Assembly (NCBI GenBank): GCA_002368175.1 | Contig: AP018172.1 | Location: 3,656,001-3,720,000 of the forward strand | DNA: 64,000 nt | Direction: 5' to 3' | Source of the DNA: Calothrix sp. NIES-2098 | GTDB taxonomy: Bacteria > Cyanobacteriota > Cyanobacteriia > Cyanobacteriales > Nostocaceae | In this document: piece by piece, positions 55,853 to 64,000 of the stretch | How positions within the stretch are numbered: position 1 is the stretch's first letter | Layout of the letters: each line of letters begins with the position of its first letter | Program-made: the position numbers and the translations under genes | The notes under the pieces: generated by a model | Seen by the model: the letters and a program-made list of their open reading frames with translations, nothing else | What the model was told of the DNA's origin: nothing | Database searches by the model: none

Positions 55853-55873
55853 CTATCCCAGATGCATCGATAG

Positions 55874-55896
55874 GGGCGGGGTTTTTCCGCCCTTTG
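55874..55896 (+). terminator. Possible terminator hairpin
   Basis: GGGCGG at 55874-55879 pairs with CCGCCC at 55887-55892, followed by TTTGCTTTG. A short stem and weak T-run; it lies between two convergent genes. Confidence 0.45.
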
Positions 55897-55915
55897 CTTT
55901 GCGACTTAGATTTAG

Positions 55916-56494
55916 TCAATCTGGGAAAGCGACACCAGTCATGGGGTCACGAATATACAACCCTAGTGTGAGACTACGCATTACTTCATCCCAAACTGGT
56001 ATTAGCTGCTCTGCTTGATCTGCCCAATAATCAAATGTAATTAAGCATTGAACGTTAGACCCCAAACCAATGCAAGTCCGCGAAAAAGCTTCTCTTGGTT
56101 CTGCTTGGGTGTCGATAAACTTAATCTCTGTCCAGACAATGCGCGCAGTTTGGCGTTTGACAGTGATGATTTCTCCTCGCTCAATGATGTCACGACTGTC
56201 CTCATCCATTATTTTCTTCAAGGTAGATTTTAGAGGAAACAGGCTCCAGTCGTTAGGCGGTAACTGGTTGAAAGATACTTCCAAACAGCAATCATCGTTA
56301 GGCGGTTTTTTATCAAGGAACTTGAAAGATTTTTCTTGTGGCTCAAAAACCCAATTTTGGGGCACATTGAAGCGAACAGCCCCGCGATTGGCGACAAAAA
56401 TTTTGTAGCCTTCAGGTGATTCCCAGCGATGGTCAGGTTTTAATTCAAGCGTTTCTTTAATCCACTGGAGATTGCTTTTTTTACGCTTTGCCAT
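55916..56494 (-). CDS. Conserved hypothetical protein (192 residues)
   Basis: A soluble protein with a basic start (MAKRKKSNLQWIKETLELKP) and a beta-rich body (YKIFVANRGAVRFNVPQNWV, WSLFPLKSTLKKIM). The pattern of paired strands ending with DEVMRSLTLG resembles small lipoprotein-like or PsbP-like folds, but there is no signal peptide. No function assigned. Convergent with the preceding small gene. Confidence 0.65.
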   Translation of the reverse strand: MAKRKKSNLQWIKETLELKPDHRWESPEGYKIFVANRGAVRFNVPQNWVFEPQEKSFKFLDKKPPNDDCCLEVSFNQLPPNDWSLFPLKSTLKKIMDEDSRDIIERGEIITVKRQTARIVWTEIKFIDTQAEPREAFSRTCIGLGSNVQCLITFDYWADQAEQLIPVWDEVMRSLTLGLYIRDPMTGVAFPD

Positions 56495-56587
56495 AGTGTT
56501 TGTGCAAATCTGCTGAAGTGCGATCGCTTAGTTTTTATTTTAGGCGATCGCTCACTTTGTTAATGCTATCAAATTCTCAGCTAGCAA

Positions 56588-56956
56588 TCACTCCGCAGAT
56601 ATCGCTGTTTTCTTTACTGCTGGACGTCGTTTCTTTCGTTGTGACTTGCGCGTTCCACCAGCCATTCCATACTCGGAACTATCTTTGCCATAGCGAGCCG
56701 CAACACCCAGCAGCATATACTCAGAATAATTATTTAACGTCCGTTCTGCTTGTGCTAATTCACTCTTTGTGATATTCACCATTATTTGTGCTTGATTATA
56801 AGCCGCTATTTTATTTCGTAAATCCTCAGTCAAAGTTCTATAATCAGCGACTGTATACCCATAACCTAGATCTAGTTCAGGGTTAATCGCTTGCAATCCT
56901 GCAATCCGATGTTCAGCTTTGGTTAATGCTTGTGACTTTTTTTTCTGTTGCCGCAT
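56588..56956 (-). CDS. Small helical protein with basic tail
   Basis: 122 residues: basic start (MRQQKKKSQALTKAEHRIAG), a central helical part (YRTLTEDLRNKIAAYNQAQI, SELAQAERTLNNYSEYMLLG), then a Lys/Arg-rich end (GTRKSQRKKRRPAVKKT). The composition suggests nucleic-acid binding or a coiled coil. I recognise no family. Confidence 0.6.
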   Translation of the reverse strand: MRQQKKKSQALTKAEHRIAGLQAINPELDLGYGYTVADYRTLTEDLRNKIAAYNQAQIMVNITKSELAQAERTLNNYSEYMLLGVAARYGKDSSEYGMAGGTRKSQRKKRRPAVKKTAISAE

Positions 56957-57178
56957 ACAGTTTTCCTCTTGGGGTTAACCTGAAGTAGAGAACTCTAATA
57001 GTGTTTAACACTGAGTTCGCTACATCTCATTAACCTACGCAATCAGCGGATGCATCAGCCTGAGTAAAGCTACAGAATTTTTAAAGTATTGAGATGAAAA
57101 AACAGGATAAATACGGGGAGATTAGCTTAATTTGATTGAGATTAATAGGTTTACGAGTGGCAAAACTTGATTCACAAG

Positions 57179-57532
57179 TTAGAAATTAGAGTTTGCAGCT
57201 TTGCATTGAGCATAAAACTCTTTTGGAGCTTCGTTAAAGTACTTAAATAAAGCCGGACACAACCATCCTTCCATGTCTAGCTCTGCATTGTAGTACCAAT
57301 TCCCGCCATATTCCTCGCGTCGCCAATCAAATTTAACTTGATAACCGGGAAATGGGCGAGCAGAAAACAATAAACTAAATCCGGCTTCTGCATTTGCAAT
57401 ATTCGCCACTAAGCGATCGATAATTTTGTCTGCACCTGCTACAAATGGTTCTCTGACTAAACCGACTTTTTCATCGTCAAATACCCACATTTGATCGTAT
57501 TTGTATGGGTGGATTACCATAATTGAGTTCAT
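57179..57532 (-). CDS. Small conserved protein (possibly DUF6717)
   Basis: A 117-residue soluble protein starting MNSIMVIHPYKYDQMWVFDD, with VGLVREPFVAGADKIIDRLV, FSARPFPGYQ and GNWYYNAELDMEGWLCPALF. This pattern fits a widespread small family I associate with DUF6717; function unknown. The start is well supported by conservation of the MNSIMVI opening. Confidence 0.7.
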   Translation of the reverse strand: MNSIMVIHPYKYDQMWVFDDEKVGLVREPFVAGADKIIDRLVANIANAEAGFSLLFSARPFPGYQVKFDWRREEYGGNWYYNAELDMEGWLCPALFKYFNEAPKEFYAQCKAANSNF

Positions 57533-57575
57533 ATCAATAAATTTTTAACAACGATCTAGTTATAGATGGGTATTC

Positions 57576-58409
57576 TTACTCTGGTTTACGTCCAAACACA
57601 TAGAAAATAGTGATGTCGTTCCAAATACCCTGCTCAGTTTGCAATGCTCCCAATTCGGCATCAAATTCAGCTTTAGCTTGTGTTAATTCTTCAGGAGAAA
57701 GTTGCAATAGAGGATTGGGAAACTGACCGGGAACTGGAGATAAATTATTAGCCCACAATTGTTGCGCTTGCTCTAAATTGATATACATGCCATCTTGCTC
57801 GGAGTGAATATCAACTACTTCAAAACCTGCTACCTGAAGTAAATTATGACATTGTTCAATGTTACCTGTTGGCTGATTAAACAACAGTGAACTGCCATAT
57901 TTTTTCAGTACTTTTCGTGCAACTACTCCGCCAATAAAAGCACGATCTGCAAATGCATGAAAACCAAGCAAGCCTCCTGGTTTGAGAAACTGATGCCAAA
58001 GCCTTAACGCAGCTACTAAATCGGACATCCAAATTAATGCAGATGAACAGAAAATACAGTCAAAGCTGTTGGCTGGAAAACTCAGAGCTTCTGCATCTGC
58101 TAGGGAAAATTCAACATTATTTAACTGCAATGCTTCAACTTTGCGCTTTGCTTGTTCCAGCATCCCAGTTGAAATATCTATGCCAATGACTTTCCCTTCA
58201 TCCCCGACAATTTGAGCAGCCTCGATCGCAACCAGACCTGTTCCAGTTGCAATGTCCAATATCTGCTGGCCATTTCTAAGTTGTGCATATTCAACAAGAC
58301 GATGAGCAATTTGCGGATGCCAATCACCATCATCATAATTGGAACTCCGACGGCTATACCAATCTGCTATCTGTTGCTTGTAATCATCCAGTTCTACTTG
58401 GTTACTCAC
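57576..58409 (-). CDS. SAM-dependent methyltransferase
   Basis: A class I methyltransferase of about 277 residues, Methyltransf_11 type. Motif I is ILDIATGTGLVAIEAA, with IGIDISTGMLEQAKRK for the SAM-ribose Asp, and then FSLADAEALSFPANSFDCIF and LKPGGLLGFHAF. The substrate is unknown; the general form resembles ubiquinone/menaquinone or small-molecule methylases. The frame extends to 58529, but I prefer the GTG at 58409 (VSNQVELDDYKQQ), since the upstream 40 residues look untranslated. Confidence 0.87.
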   Translation of the reverse strand: MSNQVELDDYKQQIADWYSRRSSNYDDGDWHPQIAHRLVEYAQLRNGQQILDIATGTGLVAIEAAQIVGDEGKVIGIDISTGMLEQAKRKVEALQLNNVEFSLADAEALSFPANSFDCIFCSSALIWMSDLVAALRLWHQFLKPGGLLGFHAFADRAFIGGVVARKVLKKYGSSLLFNQPTGNIEQCHNLLQVAGFEVVDIHSEQDGMYINLEQAQQLWANNLSPVPGQFPNPLLQLSPEELTQAKAEFDAELGALQTEQGIWNDITIFYVFGRKPE

Positions 58410-58590
58410 TGCATCATCCCCACGAGTTAGCGATCGCTTGTATCGAATGCTAGCAAAACTTGTAGGCACTAGCTGGTAAAAGTGGTTAACATTGTGGATG
58501 AAAAATAATCTTGGGTTTCTGAGTATCAATATTAACTTGCAAGATTAGCGATCGCACTATAACCATTTCTCCTGTCAAAACCAGCCAACA

Positions 58591-59409
58591 ATGACCAACC
58601 TGAACTATAGCAACCAGATATTGCGCGATCGCTCTTTCAAAGGGCAGGATTTGTCTGGAGCAGATTTCAGTGGTTCAGATTTACGGGGATGCAATTTTAC
58701 AGGCGCAACCTTAATTGGAGCTAACTTTCAGTATGCCAGAACAGGACAGAGCGATCGCCAAGTGCGGATGTTAGTTGCTAGCACTATAATCAGTCCAGTG
58801 GTTTTATGCGGCTGCGTTGCGCTTTTCGTGTATCTATCAAGTTTATTTTTGAGCGATCGCGCCTTCAACTTCTTAGTCGGTGCGCTTCCAGTATTAGGTT
58901 TTTTGGCTGAGATTTTCCTGAGAGATAGTATCGCCTTCAACTTTCCTCAAACCACAACTTTCTTTGGTATTGGAGCCATTGCTATACTATTTGCAGTCAT
59001 GGTCGCACTCACAGTCGGACTGGCTTTAATTGGCTTCTCTGGCTTTGATAATGGATCTGGCGCGCAAGGATTTTTCTTTTTAATCATGGCGGTTGTTTCT
59101 GCGATCGTCACCTTCCGGATTTTTCAATGGACGATCCAATCTATTAAAAGCCATCCCGGAACATCTTTTAGAAAAGCGAACTTAACCGATACCGATTTTA
59201 GTTATTCCGAACTAGAAAATACAGATTTTTCCCTTGCAGTGTTAACGGGAGCCTGTCTTTTTAACTGGGTAATTAAATCTCATAACGAATTTACGAATGT
59301 TTCTTGTAAATATCTTTATTTGGAACCAGAGCAGCAAAATCGTCAACCTCCTGAGGGTAATTTTCATGCAGATGAGTTGGCACGAGTACTAACTCAATTC
59401 AAAAGATAA
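58591..59409 (+). CDS. Pentapeptide-repeat protein split by a membrane domain
   Basis: A 272-residue protein with two pentapeptide-repeat blocks: residues 10-48 (FKGQDLSGADFSGSDLRGCN, then FTGATLIGANF) and 199-230 (FRKANLTDTDFSYSELENTD, then FSLAVLTGA). Between them are about four hydrophobic segments (60-185; for example VVLCGCVALFVYLSSLFL and IAILFAVMVALTVGLALIGF). The two half-coils could stack in the cytoplasm while the middle spans the membrane. Function unknown. Only 4 bp separate it from the next gene. Confidence 0.85.
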   Translation: MTNLNYSNQILRDRSFKGQDLSGADFSGSDLRGCNFTGATLIGANFQYARTGQSDRQVRMLVASTIISPVVLCGCVALFVYLSSLFLSDRAFNFLVGALPVLGFLAEIFLRDSIAFNFPQTTTFFGIGAIAILFAVMVALTVGLALIGFSGFDNGSGAQGFFFLIMAVVSAIVTFRIFQWTIQSIKSHPGTSFRKANLTDTDFSYSELENTDFSLAVLTGACLFNWVIKSHNEFTNVSCKYLYLEPEQQNRQPPEGNFHADELARVLTQFKR

Positions 59410-59413
59410 ATAG

Positions 59414-60184
59414 ATGAATATTATTGAGCAAACATCAACTACATTAAAATTTCAAGATCGTAATCGGCAATGGCTCTGGGGAGTATTGTTTAGCACTCCT
59501 TTTGTGGCAATTGGCTTGGGTATAGCTCTTGTGAACGGCAACGTTACCACATTAGAATGTCAGCGAACTCAACCTAGGCAAATGAATTGTCAAAGAACAA
59601 TTACAGGTTTACCAGGAACAGAGACAACTTTGATTCATGGGCAAATAAAAGAAGCTAGCGTCGCCAGAGAACATGGAACTGGAGTTGTCTTAGATACTTC
59701 TAATATTCAATCAGTGGAGTTAGTTAACCACAGAGTATTTGTGAGAGATAAACAATACCAAATTGCAGATGAAATCAACGCTTTTATCAAAAACCATCAA
59801 CAATCTAAGCTGAAGGTTCAAGAAGACGAGCGCTGGGAGGGATTAATTGAAGGAATAGTATTCTTTCTGCCTGGAATTGCGATGATTCTCCAATCTCTAG
59901 CCATTCCAAAACAGATATTCTGTAATTTTGATAAAACATCAGGGCAGATGACATTAGAGAAGCGATATCAATTATGGGGTAGATTTACTACACAAAAAAA
60001 GCTGACTGAAGTTAAACAAGCCCAAGTAGTACAAATGCCCATAGAGACTAGAATTCCTAGGTACTTTGTGCAACTAGAATTGATATCAGGCAAACCAATT
60101 TCTTTATCTCCAATTACCTACGATCGCCAGGAGTGCCAAACTATTGCCAACGCAATTAATCAGTTTATCAGGCGGATGCGCTAA
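59414..60184 (+). CDS. Membrane protein of unknown function
   Basis: A 256-residue protein with two transmembrane helices at about 17-37 (WLWGVLFSTPFVAIGLGIAL) and 143-163 (IEGIVFFLPGIAMILQSLAI). The soluble parts are beta-rich (ITGLPGTETTLIHGQIKEAS; VQLELISGKPISLSPITYDR), a pattern seen in bacterial PH-like membrane proteins. It lies 4 bp after the pentapeptide gene, so a joint role is likely. It overlaps the next, convergent gene by 4 bases. Confidence 0.75.
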   Translation: MNIIEQTSTTLKFQDRNRQWLWGVLFSTPFVAIGLGIALVNGNVTTLECQRTQPRQMNCQRTITGLPGTETTLIHGQIKEASVAREHGTGVVLDTSNIQSVELVNHRVFVRDKQYQIADEINAFIKNHQQSKLKVQEDERWEGLIEGIVFFLPGIAMILQSLAIPKQIFCNFDKTSGQMTLEKRYQLWGRFTTQKKLTEVKQAQVVQMPIETRIPRYFVQLELISGKPISLSPITYDRQECQTIANAINQFIRRMR

Positions 60185-61323
60185 CTCATAGATAACTGAG
60201 CGATAATTTCATCTTCTTTACCAGAAACAAATTTAGCAAAACGCTGTGCTAAAGGTGGTACAAGAACTAACGGATTACTGAAACCAGAAAAAATATGAAT
60301 GCTTGAAAATTCTGGAATTGCACCAATTAAAGGCAGACTATTGGCGCTAAAAGCAACTAAGCAATGATGCCAAGTTCCTGGTAAATTGGCTAATGCTGGT
60401 AAAACTTTTCCAATACTATCTCGCAACCACTGTTCGCTTTCTTGAGAATTGACTTCAGCATGAGGATCTGTAAGCGTGCGGCTAATTTGACCTAAGCGCA
60501 AACTTCCATCTTGAAATTGAATTGCACCTGCATCTAAAATTGGCGATACTGGCTGATTACCTGGTTCATTCCATAATTCGTCAACTTGGGTTGATTGTGC
60601 TTCTAGTTGAAATCGTTGCAGATTTGCTGGCATAACTAAGGTATTTAACCGCAGATCTACAGGTGGAGTTTTAATGATTTCTGCATGGGTGAAATAGATT
60701 TTGATTGCAATCCCAGCCGATTTTAATAGTTCTCGGCTGAGTCCACCCGCACAGATCGCTACGTTAACGCTGGAGAAAGTTGCGGTAGTTGTTTTTACCC
60801 CAGTTGGCAATATCTGCAAAACTTGAGCTATCTGCATTTCGCCGCCAGCACGTAGAAAAGCTTGAATGTAAGCTTGTGTTGTTTTTTCTGGGTGAATATG
60901 ACCGTGTTTGACAGTTAAAGCGCCGGAAATTGCATCTCGATTTAGCAGTGGTTCTAATTCACAAGCTTCTGTAACTGTTAGTAATCGGGGGGGAATGGCA
61001 AAATTTGCATAAGATGCAGCTGTTTTTTCTGGATCTCTACTGCTGGGGATAGTCAGTAATAAATCCAGTTCGCGAAATTCAATATCGGCGTCTAACTCTT
61101 GAGGAAGGATTTGGTAACGAGCGATCGCATCTTCGCACAGTTGGCGAGTTAGTGGTGTAGTACCTGACCAATAAGCTAACCCACCATAACTATAACGAGT
61201 TGCGTTGTGTGGTGTTTCCTCTTGCTCTAACAACAGCACGGCAAAGCCTGTTTTGGCTAATTCGTAGGCAAGTGTAGCACCTGTGATTCCCCCACCAACA
61301 ACAATCCAGTCGTAAGTTTTCAT
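60181..61323 (-). CDS. FAD-dependent oxidoreductase (DAO/glycine oxidase-like)
   Basis: A 380-residue flavoprotein of the D-amino-acid oxidase-like superfamily. The FAD dinucleotide motif is at the N-terminus (DWIVVGGGITGATLAYELAK), with LLLEQEETPHNATRYSYGGL after it. The C-terminal FAD contact follows (SLPLIGAIPEFSSIHIFSGF, SNPLVLVPPLAQ). The ATG at 61323 is used because it starts just before the FAD motif and shares a base with the previous gene's stop (TAATG), showing translational coupling with the 2OG oxygenase. The substrate is probably an amine or amino acid; not determinable. Confidence 0.87.
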   Translation of the reverse strand: MKTYDWIVVGGGITGATLAYELAKTGFAVLLLEQEETPHNATRYSYGGLAYWSGTTPLTRQLCEDAIARYQILPQELDADIEFRELDLLLTIPSSRDPEKTAASYANFAIPPRLLTVTEACELEPLLNRDAISGALTVKHGHIHPEKTTQAYIQAFLRAGGEMQIAQVLQILPTGVKTTTATFSSVNVAICAGGLSRELLKSAGIAIKIYFTHAEIIKTPPVDLRLNTLVMPANLQRFQLEAQSTQVDELWNEPGNQPVSPILDAGAIQFQDGSLRLGQISRTLTDPHAEVNSQESEQWLRDSIGKVLPALANLPGTWHHCLVAFSANSLPLIGAIPEFSSIHIFSGFSNPLVLVPPLAQRFAKFVSGKEDEIIAQLSMS

Positions 61324-62210
61324 TAGTATGTTGCTTGTAAACGGCTCAACAGATATTCTCCCGCAAGGATGGGTGGATAAATTGGGGAATGATAATTTCG
61401 ACAACTCTCAAGACAAGCGATTTCTGTATCGTTATTAGGATGGCAGAAAAAGGCGATAGAATAACGCGACTTTTTCACCCTGCTGTCGTTGGGAATCATT
61501 ACCCGATGCTTAGTGGAGCAAAATACATGATTTGTCCATCGTTGCATCAAATCGCCAGTATTCACGACTACCGTACCAGGAATAGACGGTGCGGCAATCC
61601 ATTCCCCCGATGTAGTTTGCACTTCTAACCCGCCAACATCATCTTGGAACAGTAAAGTAATACTGCCATAATCAGAATGCTCGCCAGCACGTATCTGTCC
61701 GGGTAATGGTGTTTTTTCTAGCGGTGGATAATGGAGCGATCGCAGAGTATGATTTTGTTGATTGTGTTTGGAAGTGAAAAAGTCTTCTGGTAGTTCCAAC
61801 GCCAATGCAAAAGCTTCTAACACAGTGTTAGCTAGTTGCGTACAAGCATCATAAAATGCGAGGGAAATAAACTCAGGCAAATTCCCGCTATTTACTTGTT
61901 TACTTATATTAAATGCCTCTTTCAAATCTCCTGGGTTATCAGGATTCAGACGTTCTCTTTCTATGCCAACATAACCTGTATTGCTAAATTCATCACTCCA
62001 AGCTAGCTGCTGCTTTACAGCTAAAGGTAAATTAAAGAAAGATTGAGTTTGTGCAAATGCTTGCTCTATTATTTCTTGTGATATGCCATGATTTTGCAAG
62101 TACATAAAACCAATTTCATGGCAAGCTTGATAAATTTCTTTAACTACAGTTTGCTTTGTTGTATTATCCTGGCTGAAGGCAGCTAAATTAATTACGGGAA
62201 TTTCAACCAT
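61323..62210 (-). CDS. 2-oxoglutarate/Fe(II) oxygenase (isopenicillin-N-synthase-like)
   Basis: A 295-residue non-haem iron oxygenase. The N-terminal DIOX_N domain (IPVINLAAF, IGFMYLQNHGIS) and the C-terminal jelly roll have the iron ligands His178, Asp180 (AGEHSDYGSITLLFQD) and His235 (STKHRV). The 2OG-binding Arg249 is in SRYSIAFF. Family length is typical. The shared TAATG with the FAD oxidoreductase gene implies a two-enzyme oxidative unit, for example stepwise oxidation of an amino acid-derived compound (inference). Confidence 0.9.
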   Translation of the reverse strand: MVEIPVINLAAFSQDNTTKQTVVKEIYQACHEIGFMYLQNHGISQEIIEQAFAQTQSFFNLPLAVKQQLAWSDEFSNTGYVGIERERLNPDNPGDLKEAFNISKQVNSGNLPEFISLAFYDACTQLANTVLEAFALALELPEDFFTSKHNQQNHTLRSLHYPPLEKTPLPGQIRAGEHSDYGSITLLFQDDVGGLEVQTTSGEWIAAPSIPGTVVVNTGDLMQRWTNHVFCSTKHRVMIPNDSRVKKSRYSIAFFCHPNNDTEIACLESCRNYHSPIYPPILAGEYLLSRLQATY

Positions 62211-62234
62211 TGTATGATTAAACGAGGGTAAAGT

Positions 62235-62747
62235 TTGCTAAAAATTCTCCAATTTGATAACGAGCGACATCAATCCCATCTATATAAACTGTGGGAAGAA
62301 TATGTTAACTGGTCTAACTTAATATTTACTCATGAATTAGGTATCAGTTTTGATGTATCTCAGTTTTTAGAACAATACATGACTCAACTTGACGAATTTG
62401 CACCACCACAAGGTCGCTTGCTTTTGGGAAAATACGACAATAAAATAGCTGGTTGTGCTTGCTTGCGAAACATTGGCGATCGTATTGGCGAAGTTAAAAG
62501 GATGTATGTCAGACCTGAGTTTCAAAGAAAAGGGATAGGAAGGAATTTATTATTAGCAATTATCAATGAAGCTCGTCATATTGGTTATACAAAGTTAAGA
62601 TTAGACACCGCACCCTTTACTAAAGCTGCATTGTTACTTTATCATTCCCTAGGCTTTTATAAAATTGAACCATATTTTGAAAAAACCGAAATTCCTCTAG
62701 AATATCGAGCCAACTGGGTTTTTATGGAATTGAGTTTAACATCATGA
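62235..62747 (+). CDS. GNAT-family N-acetyltransferase 1
   Basis: A 170-residue GNAT enzyme with the acetyl-CoA loop (VKRMYVRPEFQRKGIGRNLL) and the later LRLDTAPFTKAALLLYHSLG motif. A TTG start is used, preceded by GAGGGTAAAG; no ATG occurs before the conserved part. It starts only 24 bp from the divergent oxygenase gene, so the two promoters must overlap. The 3' end overlaps the next GNAT by 4 bases (ATGA). Confidence 0.85.
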   Translation: MLKILQFDNERHQSHLYKLWEEYVNWSNLIFTHELGISFDVSQFLEQYMTQLDEFAPPQGRLLLGKYDNKIAGCACLRNIGDRIGEVKRMYVRPEFQRKGIGRNLLLAIINEARHIGYTKLRLDTAPFTKAALLLYHSLGFYKIEPYFEKTEIPLEYRANWVFMELSLTS

Positions 62748-63250
62748 ATATTCGTAGTGAAACCGTCCAAGACTATCTAGCAATAGCTGAGGTGAATACC
62801 CTAGCCTTTGGGCAAGAAAACGAAGCTAAATTAATTGAGGAAATTCGTCATTCCAAACGCTATATTCCAAAACTTTCTTTAGTTGCAGAAGTTGAAAGTT
62901 TAGTAGTTGGTCATATTTTATTTAGCTACATTGACCTAGTAGGTGAAGAAACATTACAAGTACTTGGTTTAGCACCTATGGCAGTTCTACCAAATTTTCA
63001 AAAACAAGGAATTGGTAGCGCATTAGTAAAAGCCGGTTTAGAAATAGCCAATGCGAGAAAAGAAGCAATAGTTATAGTTCTAGGTCATCCCCAATTCTAT
63101 AGTCGCTTTGGGTTTAAGCCATCAGTTAATTATGAAATCGAGTCACCTTTCCCAGTACCAGAAGAGTATTTCATGGTTAAGCCATTACAAAATTATCAGG
63201 AAATATACAAGGGAAAGGTTGTTTATCCACGTGCTTTTGAAAGCATTTAA
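62744..63250 (+). CDS. GNAT-family N-acetyltransferase 2 (YhbS-like)
   Basis: A 168-residue GNAT protein of the YhbS-like kind: MNIRSETVQDYLAIAEVNTL, then FGQENEAKLIEEIR, then the CoA loop LAVLPNFQ-type sequence (here MAVLPNFQKQGIGSALVKAG), then VIVLGHPQFYSRFGF. The substrate is unknown. It is translationally coupled to the upstream GNAT through ATGA. Confidence 0.88.
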   Translation: MNIRSETVQDYLAIAEVNTLAFGQENEAKLIEEIRHSKRYIPKLSLVAEVESLVVGHILFSYIDLVGEETLQVLGLAPMAVLPNFQKQGIGSALVKAGLEIANARKEAIVIVLGHPQFYSRFGFKPSVNYEIESPFPVPEEYFMVKPLQNYQEIYKGKVVYPRAFESI

Positions 63251-63320
63251 TAATTTATATGATTTACCTTTGAACACAAGTCAATTGCAACCGGAGGGAA
63301 GCAATTGAAAAAGTGTTGAG

Positions 63321-63352
63321 ATTGCGTCGTTCCACTGCATTTCACTCGCAAT
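63321..63352. repeat. Small inverted repeat in the spacer
   Basis: ATTGCG at 63321-63326 and CGCAAT at 63347-63352 flank a GTTCCACTGCATTTCACT core. It resembles dispersed short repeats seen downstream of genes in Nostoc-type genomes. No gene lies in 63251-63371. Confidence 0.5.
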
Positions 63353-63371
63353 GACATATTCATTATATAAG

Positions 63372-64000
63372 TTATTTATTTGCAGTAGTGCGGCTCCAGG
63401 TTAAGTTAAGTAAATCCAAGACGTAATCATCTGAATTATCTATATAATCTGATTTTTCTTCATCAATTACACACAATTTACCGCCAGTAATATAAATTTT
63501 ATCTGGTTCTCTGTAGTAAGCTTTATGGCTACTAATCCATCCAGGTTTCTCACCAGTGGTTTCGAGTTTTTCTATTTTAGATGTGTGGCAATTTAATCGA
63601 TAAACTGGAGTTTCATCTGAAATTCTTGTATCCACATATCCTAAATTACCAATAATATAGATGTAGTCTCCCACTAATGTAGCTGAATGGAAATCAGTTG
63701 GGCTAAAGACATCTTGGGGATAACCAAAAATCTGAAAACTTCCATCACCTTGATAAACTACAACATCGTTATATATACAAAAATCAGGGTCATAGTAGTC
63801 TTCATGTTCGCCACCGATTTCTACAATTCTACCATCTGGTAATTGTGTAATTGTTCTGCCAAACCGCTGATAGCACCATGCTTTATCTTGCCAATTTTCT
63901 GTATCGTTAAAAAGATTTTTGGCTGCATAAGCAGAACAACCATCATAAATCATAGCTCGCCAAAAAGGTACGTCCATCAACTCTGGATTTGTTTTGCCAA
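63372..64000 (-). CDS. Kelch-like beta-propeller protein, C-terminal part (cut by window edge)
   Basis: The last 208 or so residues of a protein whose frame is open to the window edge (GKTNPELMDVPFW precedes the first internal ATG, with no stop). Repeated blades with Gly-rich turns are seen: FGRTITQLPDGRIVEIGGEH, HSATLVGDYIYIIGNLGY, PDKIYITGGKLCV. These resemble kelch/galactose-oxidase-type propeller blades. It ends LDLLNLTWSRTTANK. No catalytic motif is evident; it is possibly a binding scaffold. Confidence 0.65.
   Translation of the reverse strand, partial: GKTNPELMDVPFWRAMIYDGCSAYAAKNLFNDTENWQDKAWCYQRFGRTITQLPDGRIVEIGGEHEDYYDPDFCIYNDVVVYQGDGSFQIFGYPQDVFSPTDFHSATLVGDYIYIIGNLGYVDTRISDETPVYRLNCHTSKIEKLETTGEKPGWISSHKAYYREPDKIYITGGKLCVIDEEKSDYIDNSDDYVLDLLNLTWSRTTANK

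Noticed and set aside
1..64000. tRNA or rRNA genes
   Set aside because: No cloverleaf with a GTTCGAATC-like T-arm and no rRNA-like segment was noticed on either strand; a tRNA search program would be decisive.

Overview
The window comes from a filamentous, heterocyst-forming cyanobacterium (Nostoc/Anabaena type). The evidence is frequent HIP1-like GCGATCGC sites, heptanucleotide and purine-rich low-complexity repeats in spacers, nif genes interrupted by an XisF-type recombinase element, and families typical of this group (TPS haemagglutinins with CHAT/DUF928 partners, CHASE2 kinases, pentapeptide repeats).

1-1000: the end of a nif operon read on the minus strand: the 3' part of nifK, a Mo-dependent nitrogenase C-terminal family protein, and the first 37 codons of nifE. 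NifK similarity stops abruptly near 965. About 50 bp further on, a large serine recombinase of the XisF type begins (1021-2571). This is the layout of a developmentally excised nif interruption element. The 5' part of nifK is not in the window, so the element either spans more than 62 kb or has been rearranged.

3569-28071: a single-strand gene train encoding a complete contractile injection system (CIS) of the extracellular/thylakoid-anchored class. It encodes a DUF4255 terminator, sheath, two tube proteins, a DUF5908 mini-protein (8185-8346), LysM baseplate protein, VgrG-like spike, PAAR tip, gp25 and baseplate J proteins, a very large baseplate protein, a 961-residue protein in the fibre position, tape measure, AAA+ ATPase and a DUF4157 cargo protein. 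The cargo ends in what looks like an Ntox15/Tde1-type nuclease (HxxD) and is followed by a Tdi1/DUF1851-like immunity protein. Spacers in this operon are filled with low-complexity repeats, and one repeat-like block lies in frame inside the tape measure gene.

28227-45984: a two-partner secretion island: one TpsB transporter, two paralogous TpsA haemagglutinins sharing a duplicated leader, a TPR-CHAT protease-like protein, a DUF928 protein, and a CHASE2 histidine kinase with its NarL-type regulator. The second TpsA has long recent internal duplications, and its 3' end overlaps the kinase gene.

46477-50104: an apparent operon of two P-loop GTPase paralogues and a single-pass membrane protein, closed by a strong terminator; function unknown, possibly a conflict/signalling system.

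50143-64000: accessory and metabolic genes: an SDR remnant, aldo/keto reductase, a GDSL esterase truncated by a MITE-like repeat, a di-haem cytochrome, small cyanobacterial hypotheticals, a methyltransferase, a split pentapeptide-repeat membrane protein, a 2OG-oxygenase/FAD-oxidoreductase pair, two GNAT acetyltransferases and a partial kelch-like protein. No rRNA, tRNA, CRISPR array or complete insertion sequence was recognised by eye.
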